Shown here in pieces: positions 43,995-53,074 of a stretch of DNA of 64,000 nt. Both the position numbers and the translations under genes were made by a program. The notes under the pieces were generated by a model. It saw nothing but the letters and a program-made list of their open reading frames with translations, ran no database searches and was not told where the DNA came from. The first letter of the stretch is position 1; each line of letters starts with the position of its first letter. This DNA comes from Candidatus Desulfofervidaceae bacterium (GTDB taxonomy: Bacteria > Desulfobacterota > Desulfofervidia > Desulfofervidales > Desulfofervidaceae). The stretch is taken from NCBI GenBank assembly GCA_027038965.1, contig JALWFG010000005.1, forward strand, positions 62,001 through 126,000. Reading direction: 5' to 3'.

Positions 43995-45437
43995 TTAATA
44001 GTTTCTTAACTCTTCGATCTTATGACCACTTTTATCCACAATATTTACTACTACTGGTATCCCGCCGTCCAGGCAGTGTGTAGCACAACTGAGTCAGGGG
44101 TCATAAGCCCGAATAGCCATTTCTATTTTATTAAGCAATCCCTGATCATATTGACCATTTTTAATCAAGGTCTGAGCTGCCTGTTTAACAGTCAAACTCA
44201 TAGGGGCTGCATTATGAGTAGTACCCACAATGAGATTTACTTTGGTAATGAATCCTTTATCATCTGTTTCATAATCATGAATAAGGGTCCCTCTAGGCGC
44301 TTCAACACATCCTACCCCTCTGCCGGCCTTGGGCTCTACCTGGGCTCGGACATTAGGATTCGTAATTTCAGGTTCCTTAAGCAAGGCTACGGCCGATTCT
44401 GCATTACATACCAATTCAAGCAAACGGGCATAATTGTAAAGGATGGTATATTGGCACGGGCGGCCAAACTTTTCCCTAAATTCCTCCAGCTCAGCTTGAG
44501 CAAGTGGAGTGGGCATCCTATCGCAAACATTAATTCTGGCCAGACAATTACTTCGATAAATGGTAGGATTACCTAATTCTAATGCAAAATCTCCCCACTT
44601 TTTGGCATAGGGCATCTTCACATAGGCCCAAGGTTCCACATGCTCAGCAATGTGGGCTGTATAGTCCTCAGGGGCAAAATCCTCATAAGTTCCATCGGCC
44701 TTCATCATTCTTATTTTACCATCATAGATCTCCCAAGTGCCATCCTCTGTTACAGTTCCAATAAAGCCTGTTTCAATTACTCCCACATTTTGAATAAGAT
44801 CCATGTATTTGGGGAAAATTTCTTTTTTGGCTAATTCCATGGAATATTTAGCAAATTCTAGCAACTCCTCTGCCCCTTTAAGAAGTTCCTCTCTCTCTGC
44901 CTCAGTCATAGGCTTCGTAAACCCACCAGGCACAGCCGCCACAGGATGAATCACCTTGCCTGCAAAGTGCTCAATAAGCATCGATCCTAATTGCCTCATT
45001 TTAACCACTTTCAATCCCAAATCGGGATTTGCCTTCAAAATACCCAAAACGTTTCGCACACTGGGGTCAGCATCTGGGCCCATAACAAAATCAGGAGCAG
45101 CCAAAAAATAAAAATGCAAAATTTTATCTGGGATATAAGAGAGGTGCTGCATTAACCGCCTCAGTTTCTCGGCAGGAGGCGGAATCTCTATATTCCAAGC
45201 CGCATCCACGGCCTTGTTGGAAGCAAGATGATGTTGCCAGGGGCAAATGCCACAAATCCGATTAACAATCCGAGGCATTTCTTCTGCTGGACGACCAATA
45301 CAAAATTGTTCAAAGCCTCTTAAGGCCACAATTGCCATTTTGGCATCAGCTACATTGCCCTTATCATCAAGTTGTATTAACACCTTAGCATGGCCTTCTA
45401 TCCTGGTTACTGGTTGGATGGTAAGTGTTTTTCCCAT
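43995..45437 (-). CDS. [NiFeSe] hydrogenase large subunit, Mvh-type, with selenocysteine
   Basis: The large subunit has 480 residues when UGA at 44094-44096 is read as selenocysteine (Sec448). The N-terminal nickel motif is RICGIC-PWQH with RIEGH before it. The second nickel motif reads D-P-U-L-S-C-A-T-H instead of DPCxxCxxH, and the frame stays open for 32 more codons to TAA at 43995. If UGA were a stop the active site would be missing. A hairpin 16 bases after the UGA fits a bacterial SECIS. The protein is of the F420-nonreducing (MvhA/VhuA) type, group 3. Residues after the final His are probably cleaved off during maturation. AAGGAGG precedes the ATG. The small subunit gene lies directly upstream. 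Sec insertion requires selA/B/C/D elsewhere. Confidence 0.88.
44050..44077 (-). promoter_or_regulatory. Putative bacterial SECIS hairpin
   Basis: On the minus strand ACTG and CTGG (separated by one bulged C) pair with CCAG and TAGT, leaving an 11-base loop (ACGGCGGGATA) rich in G. The stem starts 16 bases after the UGA, within the coding region, as bacterial SECIS elements do. A covariance-model search would be needed for proof. Confidence 0.55.
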
Positions 45438-45440
45438 TTT

Positions 45441-46370
45441 TTACCTCCTTCTTGTTGGCAGTGGTCTCAAATTATTGTGAGCTCCAATAAATCTATTTAA
45501 AAGAGCCCTTCTATCAGGAACCGTTTGAGCATTTACTCCCACAGATGTCCAAGCAGCCATCATGTCTACCAGAGGCCTAGCGCCCTTTCTAATTGGTCCA
45601 AAACACCCCCTACATCCAATCCGGGCCTTGATACACCTTGGGGCATCACTATCACCACGGCATCCTGCCTTGGTGACAGGACCTAAACAAATAAACCCCT
45701 GTTCCATAATACAACGCATAGTATCAATGGGGGCATCTGGGTCGAAGTCAAGATTTTCCAAAGAGCGTTTAATAGTTCCACTAGCGCTTTTCTTTTCCCT
45801 AACAGTAGGACAGGTATCACAAACACTTCTTTCTGGAAGAGACCAAGTTTCTCCTTTAAGCAAAGCAGTTAGGGCGTCCGCGATGTTTTTAGGATGAGGA
45901 GGGCATCCTGGAATATAAACATCCACTTTTACAATTTCATCTACCGCGTAAACTCGGTCTAACCATGCGGGGACATCTGTAGGCGGCTCTGTAGGATCCG
46001 TAGTCACAGTAGAATAGATGCATTTAAGGGCCTCTTCCTTAGACCACATGTTGGCCATGGCTGGAATGCCACCATGCGTTGCACAAGTTCCTAGAGCAAT
46101 AAGAGTTTTGCACTTTTTCCTAATCTCTTCTAAAACTTCTTTGTGCTCTTCGTTTCTGATTCCGCCAGACACAATTGCCACATCCGCTTCTGGGATTTCA
46201 AGCTGGCCTCCTTCACCAGTTTGACCAAAATACTTGTGGTCCATAATTACCGGGATGTGCAAAAATTCCAATTCAGGCAATAAGTCAACTAACGCGTCTC
46301 CCATGTTCAGGATGCTGATTTCACATCCTGAACATGAATTAAACCACTCCTCTACTACTTTCACTGCCAT
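45441..46370 (-). CDS. [NiFe] hydrogenase small subunit, MvhG-like
   Basis: The 309-residue protein binds iron-sulfur clusters that carry electrons from the nickel site. The N-terminal EEWFNSCSGCEISILN holds the CxxC of the proximal cluster; ALGTCATHGGIPA and YIPGCPPHP provide its other ligands. The second half contains many cysteines (CDTCPTVR, FICLGPVTKAGCRG, CIKARIGCRGCFGP) for the medial and distal clusters. There is no Tat signal, so the enzyme is cytoplasmic. It is typical of MvhG/group 3 enzymes. It is 3 bases before the large-subunit ATG and has a GGAGG ribosome site. MvhD and Hdr genes, the usual electron acceptors, are not in the window. Confidence 0.9.
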   Translation of the reverse strand: MAVKVVEEWFNSCSGCEISILNMGDALVDLLPELEFLHIPVIMDHKYFGQTGEGGQLEIPEADVAIVSGGIRNEEHKEVLEEIRKKCKTLIALGTCATHGGIPAMANMWSKEEALKCIYSTVTTDPTEPPTDVPAWLDRVYAVDEIVKVDVYIPGCPPHPKNIADALTALLKGETWSLPERSVCDTCPTVREKKSASGTIKRSLENLDFDPDAPIDTMRCIMEQGFICLGPVTKAGCRGDSDAPRCIKARIGCRGCFGPIRKGARPLVDMMAAWTSVGVNAQTVPDRRALLNRFIGAHNNLRPLPTRRR

Positions 46371-46427
46371 CTTCTAACCTCCTTTCCCTTTTCATTCCCT
46401 CCCCTACCCCTTCAAGGGTAGAGTTCT

Positions 46428-46456
46428 TTTATAATTGATTTATTGGCCTTTGTCAA
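46428..46456 (-). promoter_or_regulatory. Putative sigma70 promoter for the hydrogenase genes
   Basis: On the minus strand a consensus TTGACA (46451-46456), a 17-base spacer and TATAAA (46428-46433) lie about 58 bases upstream of the small-subunit start. A short TACCC/GGGTA inverted repeat lies between promoter and gene (46406-46421). Confidence 0.6.
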
Positions 46457-46588
46457 AAATAAGATCATTAAGTAGGCAACTGAGAGGGTAAAAAAAGTAA
46501 AAATATTGAGAGACTTCTTGTGGCTTAATCGTAGTTTTTGGTTTTTTTGTTCCTTGCTATAAGTTTATTATCATTGTAAAATTAATTT

Positions 46589-47419
46589 ATGTATTTATCA
46601 TACCTCATTTTTTCTGACTTGGATGGTACCTTACTTGACGAAGACACATATGATTTTTCTGAAGCTCAAGACGCCATCTCCTTTCTAAAAAGGATGAATA
46701 TTCCTTTAATCTTGTGCTCTAGTAAAACAAGGGAAGAAATAGAACTTTACCGCTCCCAAATGGGACTTAAAAAAGAACCGTTTATTGTGGAAAACGGAGG
46801 GGCTATTTACATCCCTGATGAAAAATTCAATTTAAATGGCATTTCCTATCAAGTGAAACATGGCTGCAGGGTAATTGAGCTGGGTATTCCTAGCAGTTTT
46901 ATTAAAAAATGCTTGGACGAGATAAGAAAAGAAACTGCCATTGAGGTTAAATGCCTTTCCAAAATGGATATTGACGAAATTGTATCTTTCTCTAACCTTC
47001 CACCAGAGCAGGCAAAGTTAGCCCGCCAAAGAGAGTATTCTGAACCTATTGTGTTCAAAGGGAATGAAGAGAAATTTAACCAATTTAAAAAAGCCATTAG
47101 GGAATATAAACTCCATTTGACAAAGGGAGGAAGATTTTATACTCTAATGGGAGGTAACGATAAAGGCAAGGCCGTTTTTCTCCTGAAGACAATTTACCAA
47201 CAAACCTATCCCAAAGGTAACTTTATCACCATTGGCTTTGGAGACAGCCCCAATGACTTGCCATTGCTTAAGACAGTAGATAGGCCCGTGGTAGTAAAAA
47301 AGAAGAATGGTAGCCATATGAAGGTAGATTTGCCCAATGTTTATTTTACAAAGTTTGTCGGCCCTCGGGGATGGGCAGAAGCCATCTTAAATCTAGTAAA
47401 GGAGGAAAACAATGACTGA
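46589..47419 (+). CDS. Mannosyl-/glucosyl-3-phosphoglycerate phosphatase
   Basis: The 276-residue HAD-IIB protein has the nucleophile motif SDLDGTLLD (Asp10, Asp12), motif 2 LILCSSKTREEI, VENGGAIYIP, a motif 3 lysine in GGNDKGKAV and motif 4 GFGDSPNDLPLL. These are features of the MpgP/GpgP/YedP group, which dephosphorylates glycosyl-3-phosphoglycerate to the compatible solute glycosylglycerate. It overlaps the glycosyltransferase gene by 8 bases, so the order is phosphatase, synthase, glycerate kinase. The ATG lacks a strong ribosome site. The substrate sugar (glucose or mannose) depends on the neighbour, which looks like GpgS. Confidence 0.88.
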   Translation: MYLSYLIFSDLDGTLLDEDTYDFSEAQDAISFLKRMNIPLILCSSKTREEIELYRSQMGLKKEPFIVENGGAIYIPDEKFNLNGISYQVKHGCRVIELGIPSSFIKKCLDEIRKETAIEVKCLSKMDIDEIVSFSNLPPEQAKLARQREYSEPIVFKGNEEKFNQFKKAIREYKLHLTKGGRFYTLMGGNDKGKAVFLLKTIYQQTYPKGNFITIGFGDSPNDLPLLKTVDRPVVVKKKNGSHMKVDLPNVYFTKFVGPRGWAEAILNLVKEENND

Positions 47420-48623
47420 TTTTTTTCAAAATGGGGTAATTGCTACTTTGCATAGACTCAATTTGAACAACGAGGGAAACCTTATTAAAAGCCTTATGAA
47501 ATCAAAGAAGAGACGTCCCATTGCCTTAGTACTCCCTGCACTCTTTACAGAGTTTACAGGCAAAGCTCTGCCTAAGATTGTAGAAGAGCTTAAAGAGGTG
47601 AAGTATGTAGACCAAATTGTGCTTACTCTGGGGAAGGCAGATAAAGACCAGTTTTTGTATGCCAAAAAGTTTCTTTCAGATTTACCTCAAGAAACGGTTA
47701 TCATTTGGAATGATGGCCCCCGAATGAAGGCCCTTTATAAAGAGCTTGAAGAAGAATTTTACAGTTGGGAAAGTGGGAAAGGACTTTCTACCTGGATGGC
47801 CTATGGCTATGTTTTGGCCTGCAATAAATGCCATGTCATCGTCTGCCACGACTGTGATATCCTTACTTATAAGAGAGAAATGCTTACTAGACTTTGTTTC
47901 CCTATTGCCAGTACACAGCTTAATTATGAATTTTGTAAGGGATATTATGCCCGTGTTACAGACCGTCTCCATGGACGAGTCACTAGATTATTTGTAACCC
48001 CACTTATTCGGGCCTTGAAAAAGATTTTGGGGCATACTCCTTTTCTTGATTATCTTGATAGTTTCCGCTATCCCTTGGCAGGGGAATTTGCCATGACTAC
48101 AGAATTGGCCTGGCGGATTCGGATTCCCTCAGATTGGGGGCTAGAAGTCGGCGTATTAAGTGAGGTCTATCGTACTTCCACCTTGCGCAATATTTGCCAA
48201 GTAGACCTTACTGATGCCTATGAACATAAACATCAAGAGCTTTCTCCTAAAGATGCCAGCAAAGGACTTTTAAAAATGGCAGTAGACATTGCTAAAACCC
48301 TTTTTAGGGTGCTAGCAAGTGAAGGGGTAGTCTTCTCTGATGGATTCTTTAAGACCCTCAAAGCTACTTATGTGCGCGAGGCTCAAGATGCCTTAAGAAA
48401 GTATCAAAACGATAGTATTATCAACTCCCTTTTCTTTGACCGCCATGGAGAGGCATTGGCTATAGAGGCATTTGCTGAAGGGATTACTATTGCTGGAGAG
48501 CAAATTTTGGAAGACCCTTTGGGAATTCCCCTCATTCCTAGCTGGAGTCGGGTGGTTTCTGCCCTCCCCGATTTTTTTGATCAGTTGCAAGAGGCTATAG
48601 AAGATGACAACAAGGGGGCATAG
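47412..48623 (+). CDS. gpgS: Glucosyl-3-phosphoglycerate synthase-like glycosyltransferase
   Basis: The 403-residue protein is a GT-A fold enzyme of the GpgS (GT81) kind. It has RRPIALVLPALFTE at the nucleotide-sugar site, a GKGLSTWMAYGY segment, the metal motif CHDCDIL, PLAGEFAMT and a C-terminal TSTLRNICQVDLTDAYEHKHQELS. It would transfer glucose (possibly mannose) from NDP-sugar to 3-phosphoglycerate; the phosphatase encoded just before then gives the solute. Such solutes protect thermophilic and halophilic bacteria (for example Persephonella) against heat and salt. GGAGG precedes the ATG. Glucose is preferred over mannose only from family resemblance. Confidence 0.82.
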   Translation: MTDFFQNGVIATLHRLNLNNEGNLIKSLMKSKKRRPIALVLPALFTEFTGKALPKIVEELKEVKYVDQIVLTLGKADKDQFLYAKKFLSDLPQETVIIWNDGPRMKALYKELEEEFYSWESGKGLSTWMAYGYVLACNKCHVIVCHDCDILTYKREMLTRLCFPIASTQLNYEFCKGYYARVTDRLHGRVTRLFVTPLIRALKKILGHTPFLDYLDSFRYPLAGEFAMTTELAWRIRIPSDWGLEVGVLSEVYRTSTLRNICQVDLTDAYEHKHQELSPKDASKGLLKMAVDIAKTLFRVLASEGVVFSDGFFKTLKATYVREAQDALRKYQNDSIINSLFFDRHGEALAIEAFAEGITIAGEQILEDPLGIPLIPSWSRVVSALPDFFDQLQEAIEDDNKGA

Positions 48624-49913
48624 ATGCAGCAAGTTTTAAAGGAGTTGTTTGAAGTTGGCATAGAAGCTGTTAATCCCTACCTGGCTGTCAAAATGGCCCT
48701 GGAACGACATCAAGATGAAATTAAAAGCTATAAGAATGTTGTAGTGATTGGCCTTGGGAAGGCGGCTTGTGCTATGGGGAAGGCAGCTCAAGAAGTTTTA
48801 GAAATAACCGATGGTCTAGCTGTGACCAAATATAAACATGCCTATCCCTTAGATAAAATAAAGGTCTTTGAAGCAGGACATCCTGTTCCCGATGAAAATG
48901 GGGTTAGGGCTACGGAAATGGCCTTAAAGATAGTAGACAAATATGCCCATGCCCAGACTGTATTTATTTGTCTTATCTCTGGAGGGGGTTCGGCCCTCTT
49001 TATTGCCCCTTACGATGGGCTTAATTTGGAAGAAAAACAAACTATCACCCAACTTTTGCTGAATAGTGGAGCCAATATTTATGAACTTAATGCCGTCCGA
49101 AAGCATCTTTCTAAGGTTAAAGGCGGCAGATTGGCAGAAAGGATGTATCCTGCCAGGATAATTTCTCTTATTCTTTCGGATGTAATCGGGGATAAACTTG
49201 ACGTTATTGCCTCTGGTCCTACTGCTCCAGATGAAAGCACCTATCAGGATGCTTGGAATATTCTTGAAAGATATCAGTTGGTTCCTCAAGTCCCTGTATC
49301 TATAAAGGAGGTTTTGATAAAAGGGCAAAGGGGCATATTTCCAGAGACCTTGAAACCTCAAAGCCCGGTGTTTAAACGAGTAACTAACTCTATCATTGGT
49401 AGTAATAGATCGGCCCTCCAGGCTATAAAGCAAGAGGCCCAAAATAGAGGATTTAAGGCCCAAATTATCTCAGCTGAACTTCAGGGTGAGGCCAAGGAGG
49501 TAGGTAAAAGGTTGGCAAGATTGGCTTTGAAGACCCAAGCCCAGCTAGAAAATAACTCTCTGTGCCTGATAAGTGGTGGAGAGACGACTGTAACCGTAAA
49601 GGGCAACGGTCTGGGTGGCAGAAACATGGAGTTAGGCCTTGCCTTTGCTATGGAAATTGCTGGTAAAAAAGGTATTTGGCTCTTGTCTGCTGGCAGTGAT
49701 GGTACTGATGGCCCCACTGATGCCGCAGGAGCTATTGTAGACGGAGAAACAACTGTTAAGGCTAAGAAAATGGGTATTGATCCCAAGGTGTATTTAGAAA
49801 ACAATGACTCATACAATTTTTTTAAAAAGGTAGGAGGGCTTTTAATTACAGGACCTACCGGAACGAATGTTATGGACATTCAAATCATGATTATTAAGCC
49901 TATTATAGAGTAA
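48624..49913 (+). CDS. Glycerate 2-kinase (MOFRL family)
   Basis: The 429-residue protein belongs to the DUF4147/MOFRL glycerate kinases, which give 2-phosphoglycerate. Characteristic segments are VVVIGLGKAACAMGKAA, FICLISGGGSALF, NAVRKHLSKVKGGRLAE, LSDVIGDKLDVIASGPTAPD and the C-terminal CLISGGETTVTVKGNGLGGRNMELGLAFA with SAGSDGTDGPTDAAGAIVDG. Its start directly follows the gpgS stop. It probably returns glycerate from the breakdown of glycosylglycerate to glycolysis. The three genes thus form one solute cycle. Confidence 0.92.
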   Translation: MQQVLKELFEVGIEAVNPYLAVKMALERHQDEIKSYKNVVVIGLGKAACAMGKAAQEVLEITDGLAVTKYKHAYPLDKIKVFEAGHPVPDENGVRATEMALKIVDKYAHAQTVFICLISGGGSALFIAPYDGLNLEEKQTITQLLLNSGANIYELNAVRKHLSKVKGGRLAERMYPARIISLILSDVIGDKLDVIASGPTAPDESTYQDAWNILERYQLVPQVPVSIKEVLIKGQRGIFPETLKPQSPVFKRVTNSIIGSNRSALQAIKQEAQNRGFKAQIISAELQGEAKEVGKRLARLALKTQAQLENNSLCLISGGETTVTVKGNGLGGRNMELGLAFAMEIAGKKGIWLLSAGSDGTDGPTDAAGAIVDGETTVKAKKMGIDPKVYLENNDSYNFFKKVGGLLITGPTGTNVMDIQIMIIKPIIE

Positions 49914-49995
49914 TTTTTATCTTTCAAAAAGCAATTTCAACTCTCCGTTTTGCTTCAGTTAAAAATGGTTCAAATCCAAGTGGGCTATCCTACGC

Positions 49996-50907
49996 TCAGG
50001 ACCGGCTAAAAACCTTAGCCAAATTTTGGAAAGTCTCTTCTGAAAGGGAGCGAAGGTGTAAATCCCTTTGAGGAAAGGGAATTTCAATATTGGCCTCAGT
50101 AAGGCCCTTATATAAAGCAAAATAGTAATCGCTGATTACCTCCTTTAATGTTTTGTCTAGTTTGAACATCCGGCACCACGTAATAAGCTTAAAATCCAAA
50201 GAGCTTTCTCCAAAACCTACAAAAACAACATTAACCTTGTGTTCTTGATCCTCTTGAGTATAAGGGACACGGTAAGCTGCCTTATAGGCAACGCTGGTAA
50301 CGATATCCAGATCACTTCCATATGCCACTCCAAAGGGAATTTGAAGACGGCGCCAATCATCATCGTATGTCCAAGTAACTACCCGGGTAGAAATAAATTC
50401 TGAGTTAGGCACAATAACATCAGAACCATCATAGGTTCTTATTACCGTGGAGCGCATATTAATTCGTTTAATCTTTCCGATAAGGCCATTACCAATTTCC
50501 ACAACATCGCCCAACTTAATAGTTCGTTCAAACAACAAAATAATCCCACTTATAAAATTATTAGCAATGGTTTGAAGTCCAAAGCCAATTCCTACACCCA
50601 AGGCCCCAAATAAAATGGTAATTTGCTTTAGGTCAACGCCCACGACAGACAAGGAAATTAAAAGGATAATAGCTACACCGGCATAATAGAATAGGGTAAT
50701 AAAAGAATCAATGGTGCTAGAATAAAGGTGAGGAATTTTACGTAAAACCTTAGTTAAACGCCGTTTCGCATGTCTCAATAGATAAAGTCCAATAAAGATA
50801 GTGAGAACAAATTTAATTACTGTAGCTATAGAAATGGGGGTTTTCCCAATAGTAAAAAGGGTATGGAAGAATATAGACTTAAAAATCTTAACCGCCTCCA
50901 TCATCAT
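49996..50907 (-). CDS. Mechanosensitive channel, MscS family
   Basis: The 303-residue protein has about three membrane helices (27-43, 66-87, 94-120). The third is the pore helix followed by FGLQTIANNFISGIILLFERTIKLGDVVEIG, the MscS beta-domain opening. RINMRSTVIRTYDGSDVIVPNSEF and a C-terminal alpha/beta domain follow. The channel releases solutes when turgor rises suddenly. Its convergent position behind the compatible-solute operon, 82 bases apart, fits a shared osmotic role, though each has its own direction of transcription. Confidence 0.92.
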   Translation of the reverse strand: MMMEAVKIFKSIFFHTLFTIGKTPISIATVIKFVLTIFIGLYLLRHAKRRLTKVLRKIPHLYSSTIDSFITLFYYAGVAIILLISLSVVGVDLKQITILFGALGVGIGFGLQTIANNFISGIILLFERTIKLGDVVEIGNGLIGKIKRINMRSTVIRTYDGSDVIVPNSEFISTRVVTWTYDDDWRRLQIPFGVAYGSDLDIVTSVAYKAAYRVPYTQEDQEHKVNVVFVGFGESSLDFKLITWCRMFKLDKTLKEVISDYYFALYKGLTEANIEIPFPQRDLHLRSLSEETFQNLAKVFSRS

Positions 50908-51021
50908 ACTACCCTATAGCATAGGTAATAAAAAAAGTAAATTCTCACCTTATGCTGAACCAGGGCCCAAAAGTAATTCAAAACCTTCCAAAAACTTTAA
51001 AAATCGTTTATTTTATCTTCC

Positions 51022-52269
51022 ATGGCCTTGGTAAAACTGTTTTTTATTTTGGGCTTGCTCATCCTCCTTTTAAGAAGGGGGTGGCTTTTGGGGAATGCCC
51101 TTTTGACAGCGGCTGTAGTATGTGTGCTATTGCAGCAAGTTTATCCCCTAGAGTTTTTTGGCATTGTGATGCACAGCTTTAAAAATGTTCAAAATTGGTT
51201 GTTGACTTGCATCATTCTCTCTATCCTCATTTTTGCCCACAGCATGTCTAAAACGGATTATGCCAACCGTTTTATAAAGGCCTATCAGTCCTTTTCTCCA
51301 AATGTCAAGTTCAATTTGATGATGATTCCCGCCTTTATTGGGCTTTTACCAATGCCAGGGGGAGCTATTTTTTCAGCCCCCTTTGTAGAAAGACTTTCTG
51401 AAGATACTCAAGTTCCTCGCTCCACCCAAGCGATTGTAAATTATTGGTTCAGGCATTGTTTTGAGTTCTCTTGGCCCCTTTATCCAGGCCTGATTTTGGC
51501 GGCTCACTTGGCCCAAACTGATTTGTTTTATCTAATCTCTTTTCAAATTCCGTTCACACTTTTAGCCTTTTATTTAGGCTATCATGCTTATATTAAACCT
51601 CTCCAGATGACTATCTTGACAAAAAAGACCAAGAGAGAAACTACATTTATTAAAGAAGTCGCCCCTATTGGAATGGTGCTTATACTGGCAGTCTTTGGAA
51701 AGTGTCTTCTACCCTCTTTGCCCCGTGAGGTGAATATCGGACTTGCGGTTTGGATGGGAATCCTTTGGATATGGATAAAAGAGCGGATCAACCTCCATAA
51801 ATTGAAAGAGATTTTTACCGAAAAGACTCTCTTAAAGGTGCTCTATGCCGTATTTGGCATTTTTGTATTCAAACAAACCCTGAATGAAACCCAAATCGTA
51901 ACTCAAGCAAGTAAAATTCTGGTAGACTATCATATCCCCTTGGGTTTCATTGCCGCCCTTTTACCCCTTTTGACCGGATTAATCATTGGCCTTACCTTGG
52001 CCTTTGTTGGGGTTACCTTTCCTTTAATAGTGACCCTTATTCATACTATGCATGTGCCTCATTTGCCTTATGTCGTATTGGCGTTTGTTTGCGGAGTAAT
52101 TGGAGTTTTACTTTCTCCTATGCATCTTTGTTTTGTCTTAAGTCTTGAGTATTTTCAGGTAAGGTTTGACCAAATCCATCGTAAGCTTTATAGGCCATGT
52201 TTCGTTTTATTATTGGCCGCAGGGATATGTTTTTTTCTTTTGAAAGGGTATAATGGCCCATGTAAGTGA
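51022..52269 (+). CDS. DUF401 family integral membrane protein
   Basis: The 415-residue protein has about ten to eleven membrane helices. Internal segments MIPAFIGLLPMPGGAIFSAPFVE and IVNYWFRHCFEFSWPLYPG are hallmarks of the DUF401 family, which resembles anion or organic-acid transporters such as the GntP/DcuC folds. The second half repeats the topology (LPLLTGLIIGLTLAFVGVTFPLIV ... GVIGVLLSPMHLCFVLSLEYF). Substrate unknown. The ATG has no strong ribosome site; 114 bases separate it from the divergent mscS gene. Confidence 0.82.
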   Translation: MALVKLFFILGLLILLLRRGWLLGNALLTAAVVCVLLQQVYPLEFFGIVMHSFKNVQNWLLTCIILSILIFAHSMSKTDYANRFIKAYQSFSPNVKFNLMMIPAFIGLLPMPGGAIFSAPFVERLSEDTQVPRSTQAIVNYWFRHCFEFSWPLYPGLILAAHLAQTDLFYLISFQIPFTLLAFYLGYHAYIKPLQMTILTKKTKRETTFIKEVAPIGMVLILAVFGKCLLPSLPREVNIGLAVWMGILWIWIKERINLHKLKEIFTEKTLLKVLYAVFGIFVFKQTLNETQIVTQASKILVDYHIPLGFIAALLPLLTGLIIGLTLAFVGVTFPLIVTLIHTMHVPHLPYVVLAFVCGVIGVLLSPMHLCFVLSLEYFQVRFDQIHRKLYRPCFVLLLAAGICFFLLKGYNGPCK

Positions 52270-52336
52270 GTAGGAAAAGGTGAATAGAGCGGCTAGATAA
52301 GCCGAGATTAGAGAATAACATTTGAAGGAGTTTAAA

Positions 52337-53074
52337 ATGGCAGAGTTTGTCAAATTTGATATCCTAAAGGCCATATATCAGTTTTATGAGGACTATGTAA
52401 CAAATTTTGACTTTGTTTGCCAACCGGGATGTGCTACTTGTTGTACTCAGCATGTCTTTATCACTACCCTTGAAGGGGCATTTATCATTAAGGGCTTAGA
52501 AGAGGTAGGCCAAAGTGATATTTTAAAAAGGCTTATTTCAGTAGACCCAAATTCGGTCTTTTCGCCCAAGGTGTCGACAAATAGACTAGCGGCCTATTGT
52601 TTAAGAAGACAAGAACCGCCTGAGGAAGATATCACTTTTGCGTCCTCTGAGTGTCCTTTTTTAGAAAATGGGCTCTGCCTTATTTATTCCCTACGTCCCT
52701 TTGCCTGTCGGAGCTTCTTTTCCCAAAAACGCTGTGACCTCTCAGGGGAAGCCATTATTCCTCCGCAATTAGTTACTGTTAATATCCTGATTAATCAGTT
52801 TATTGAACACGTTGATACCCCAGGTTATTATGGCAATTTGGTTGCTATTCTTTCCTTTTTGCAAAAGGAAGAAAATCTAGGCCGATATTATTTAGGGTCT
52901 TTGCCCCAAACAGACAATTTGGCTCAAAATCAACCTATACCCGGTTTTCTTTATCCGCCGGAGCATGAACTAGAAGTAAAAAAGGTTATAAACAAACTGG
53001 CCTTATTGCGAATTGGTAAGATTGAAATGAAATTTGTTATAAAAGAAATATTAAAGGGAGTTGGTCATGTATAA
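52337..53074 (+). CDS. YkgJ-family cysteine-cluster protein
   Basis: From ATG 52337 (AAGGAG six bases upstream; a TTG at 52322 is part of that ribosome site) the protein has 245 residues. It contains CQPGCATCCTQHV near residue 35 and CPFLENGLCLIYSLRPFACRSFF near 108, the two Cys clusters of the YkgJ/Fli-B-like family thought to bind zinc or an iron-sulfur cluster. The biochemical role of the family is not established. The stop overlaps the start of mog by 8 bases, indicating joint translation. Confidence 0.85.
   Translation: MAEFVKFDILKAIYQFYEDYVTNFDFVCQPGCATCCTQHVFITTLEGAFIIKGLEEVGQSDILKRLISVDPNSVFSPKVSTNRLAAYCLRRQEPPEEDITFASSECPFLENGLCLIYSLRPFACRSFFSQKRCDLSGEAIIPPQLVTVNILINQFIEHVDTPGYYGNLVAILSFLQKEENLGRYYLGSLPQTDNLAQNQPIPGFLYPPEHELEVKKVINKLALLRIGKIEMKFVIKEILKGVGHV

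Noticed and set aside
44022-44576. Plus-strand open frame of 184 codons opposite the hydrogenase large subunit
   Set aside because: It is antisense to a well-supported gene, has no ribosome site, and its translation shows no recognisable pattern; the minus-strand frame explains the region including the Sec-containing C-terminus.
48924-49463. Minus-strand open frame of 179 codons
   Set aside because: It lies entirely within the glycerate kinase gene on the other strand, whose MOFRL motifs are clear.
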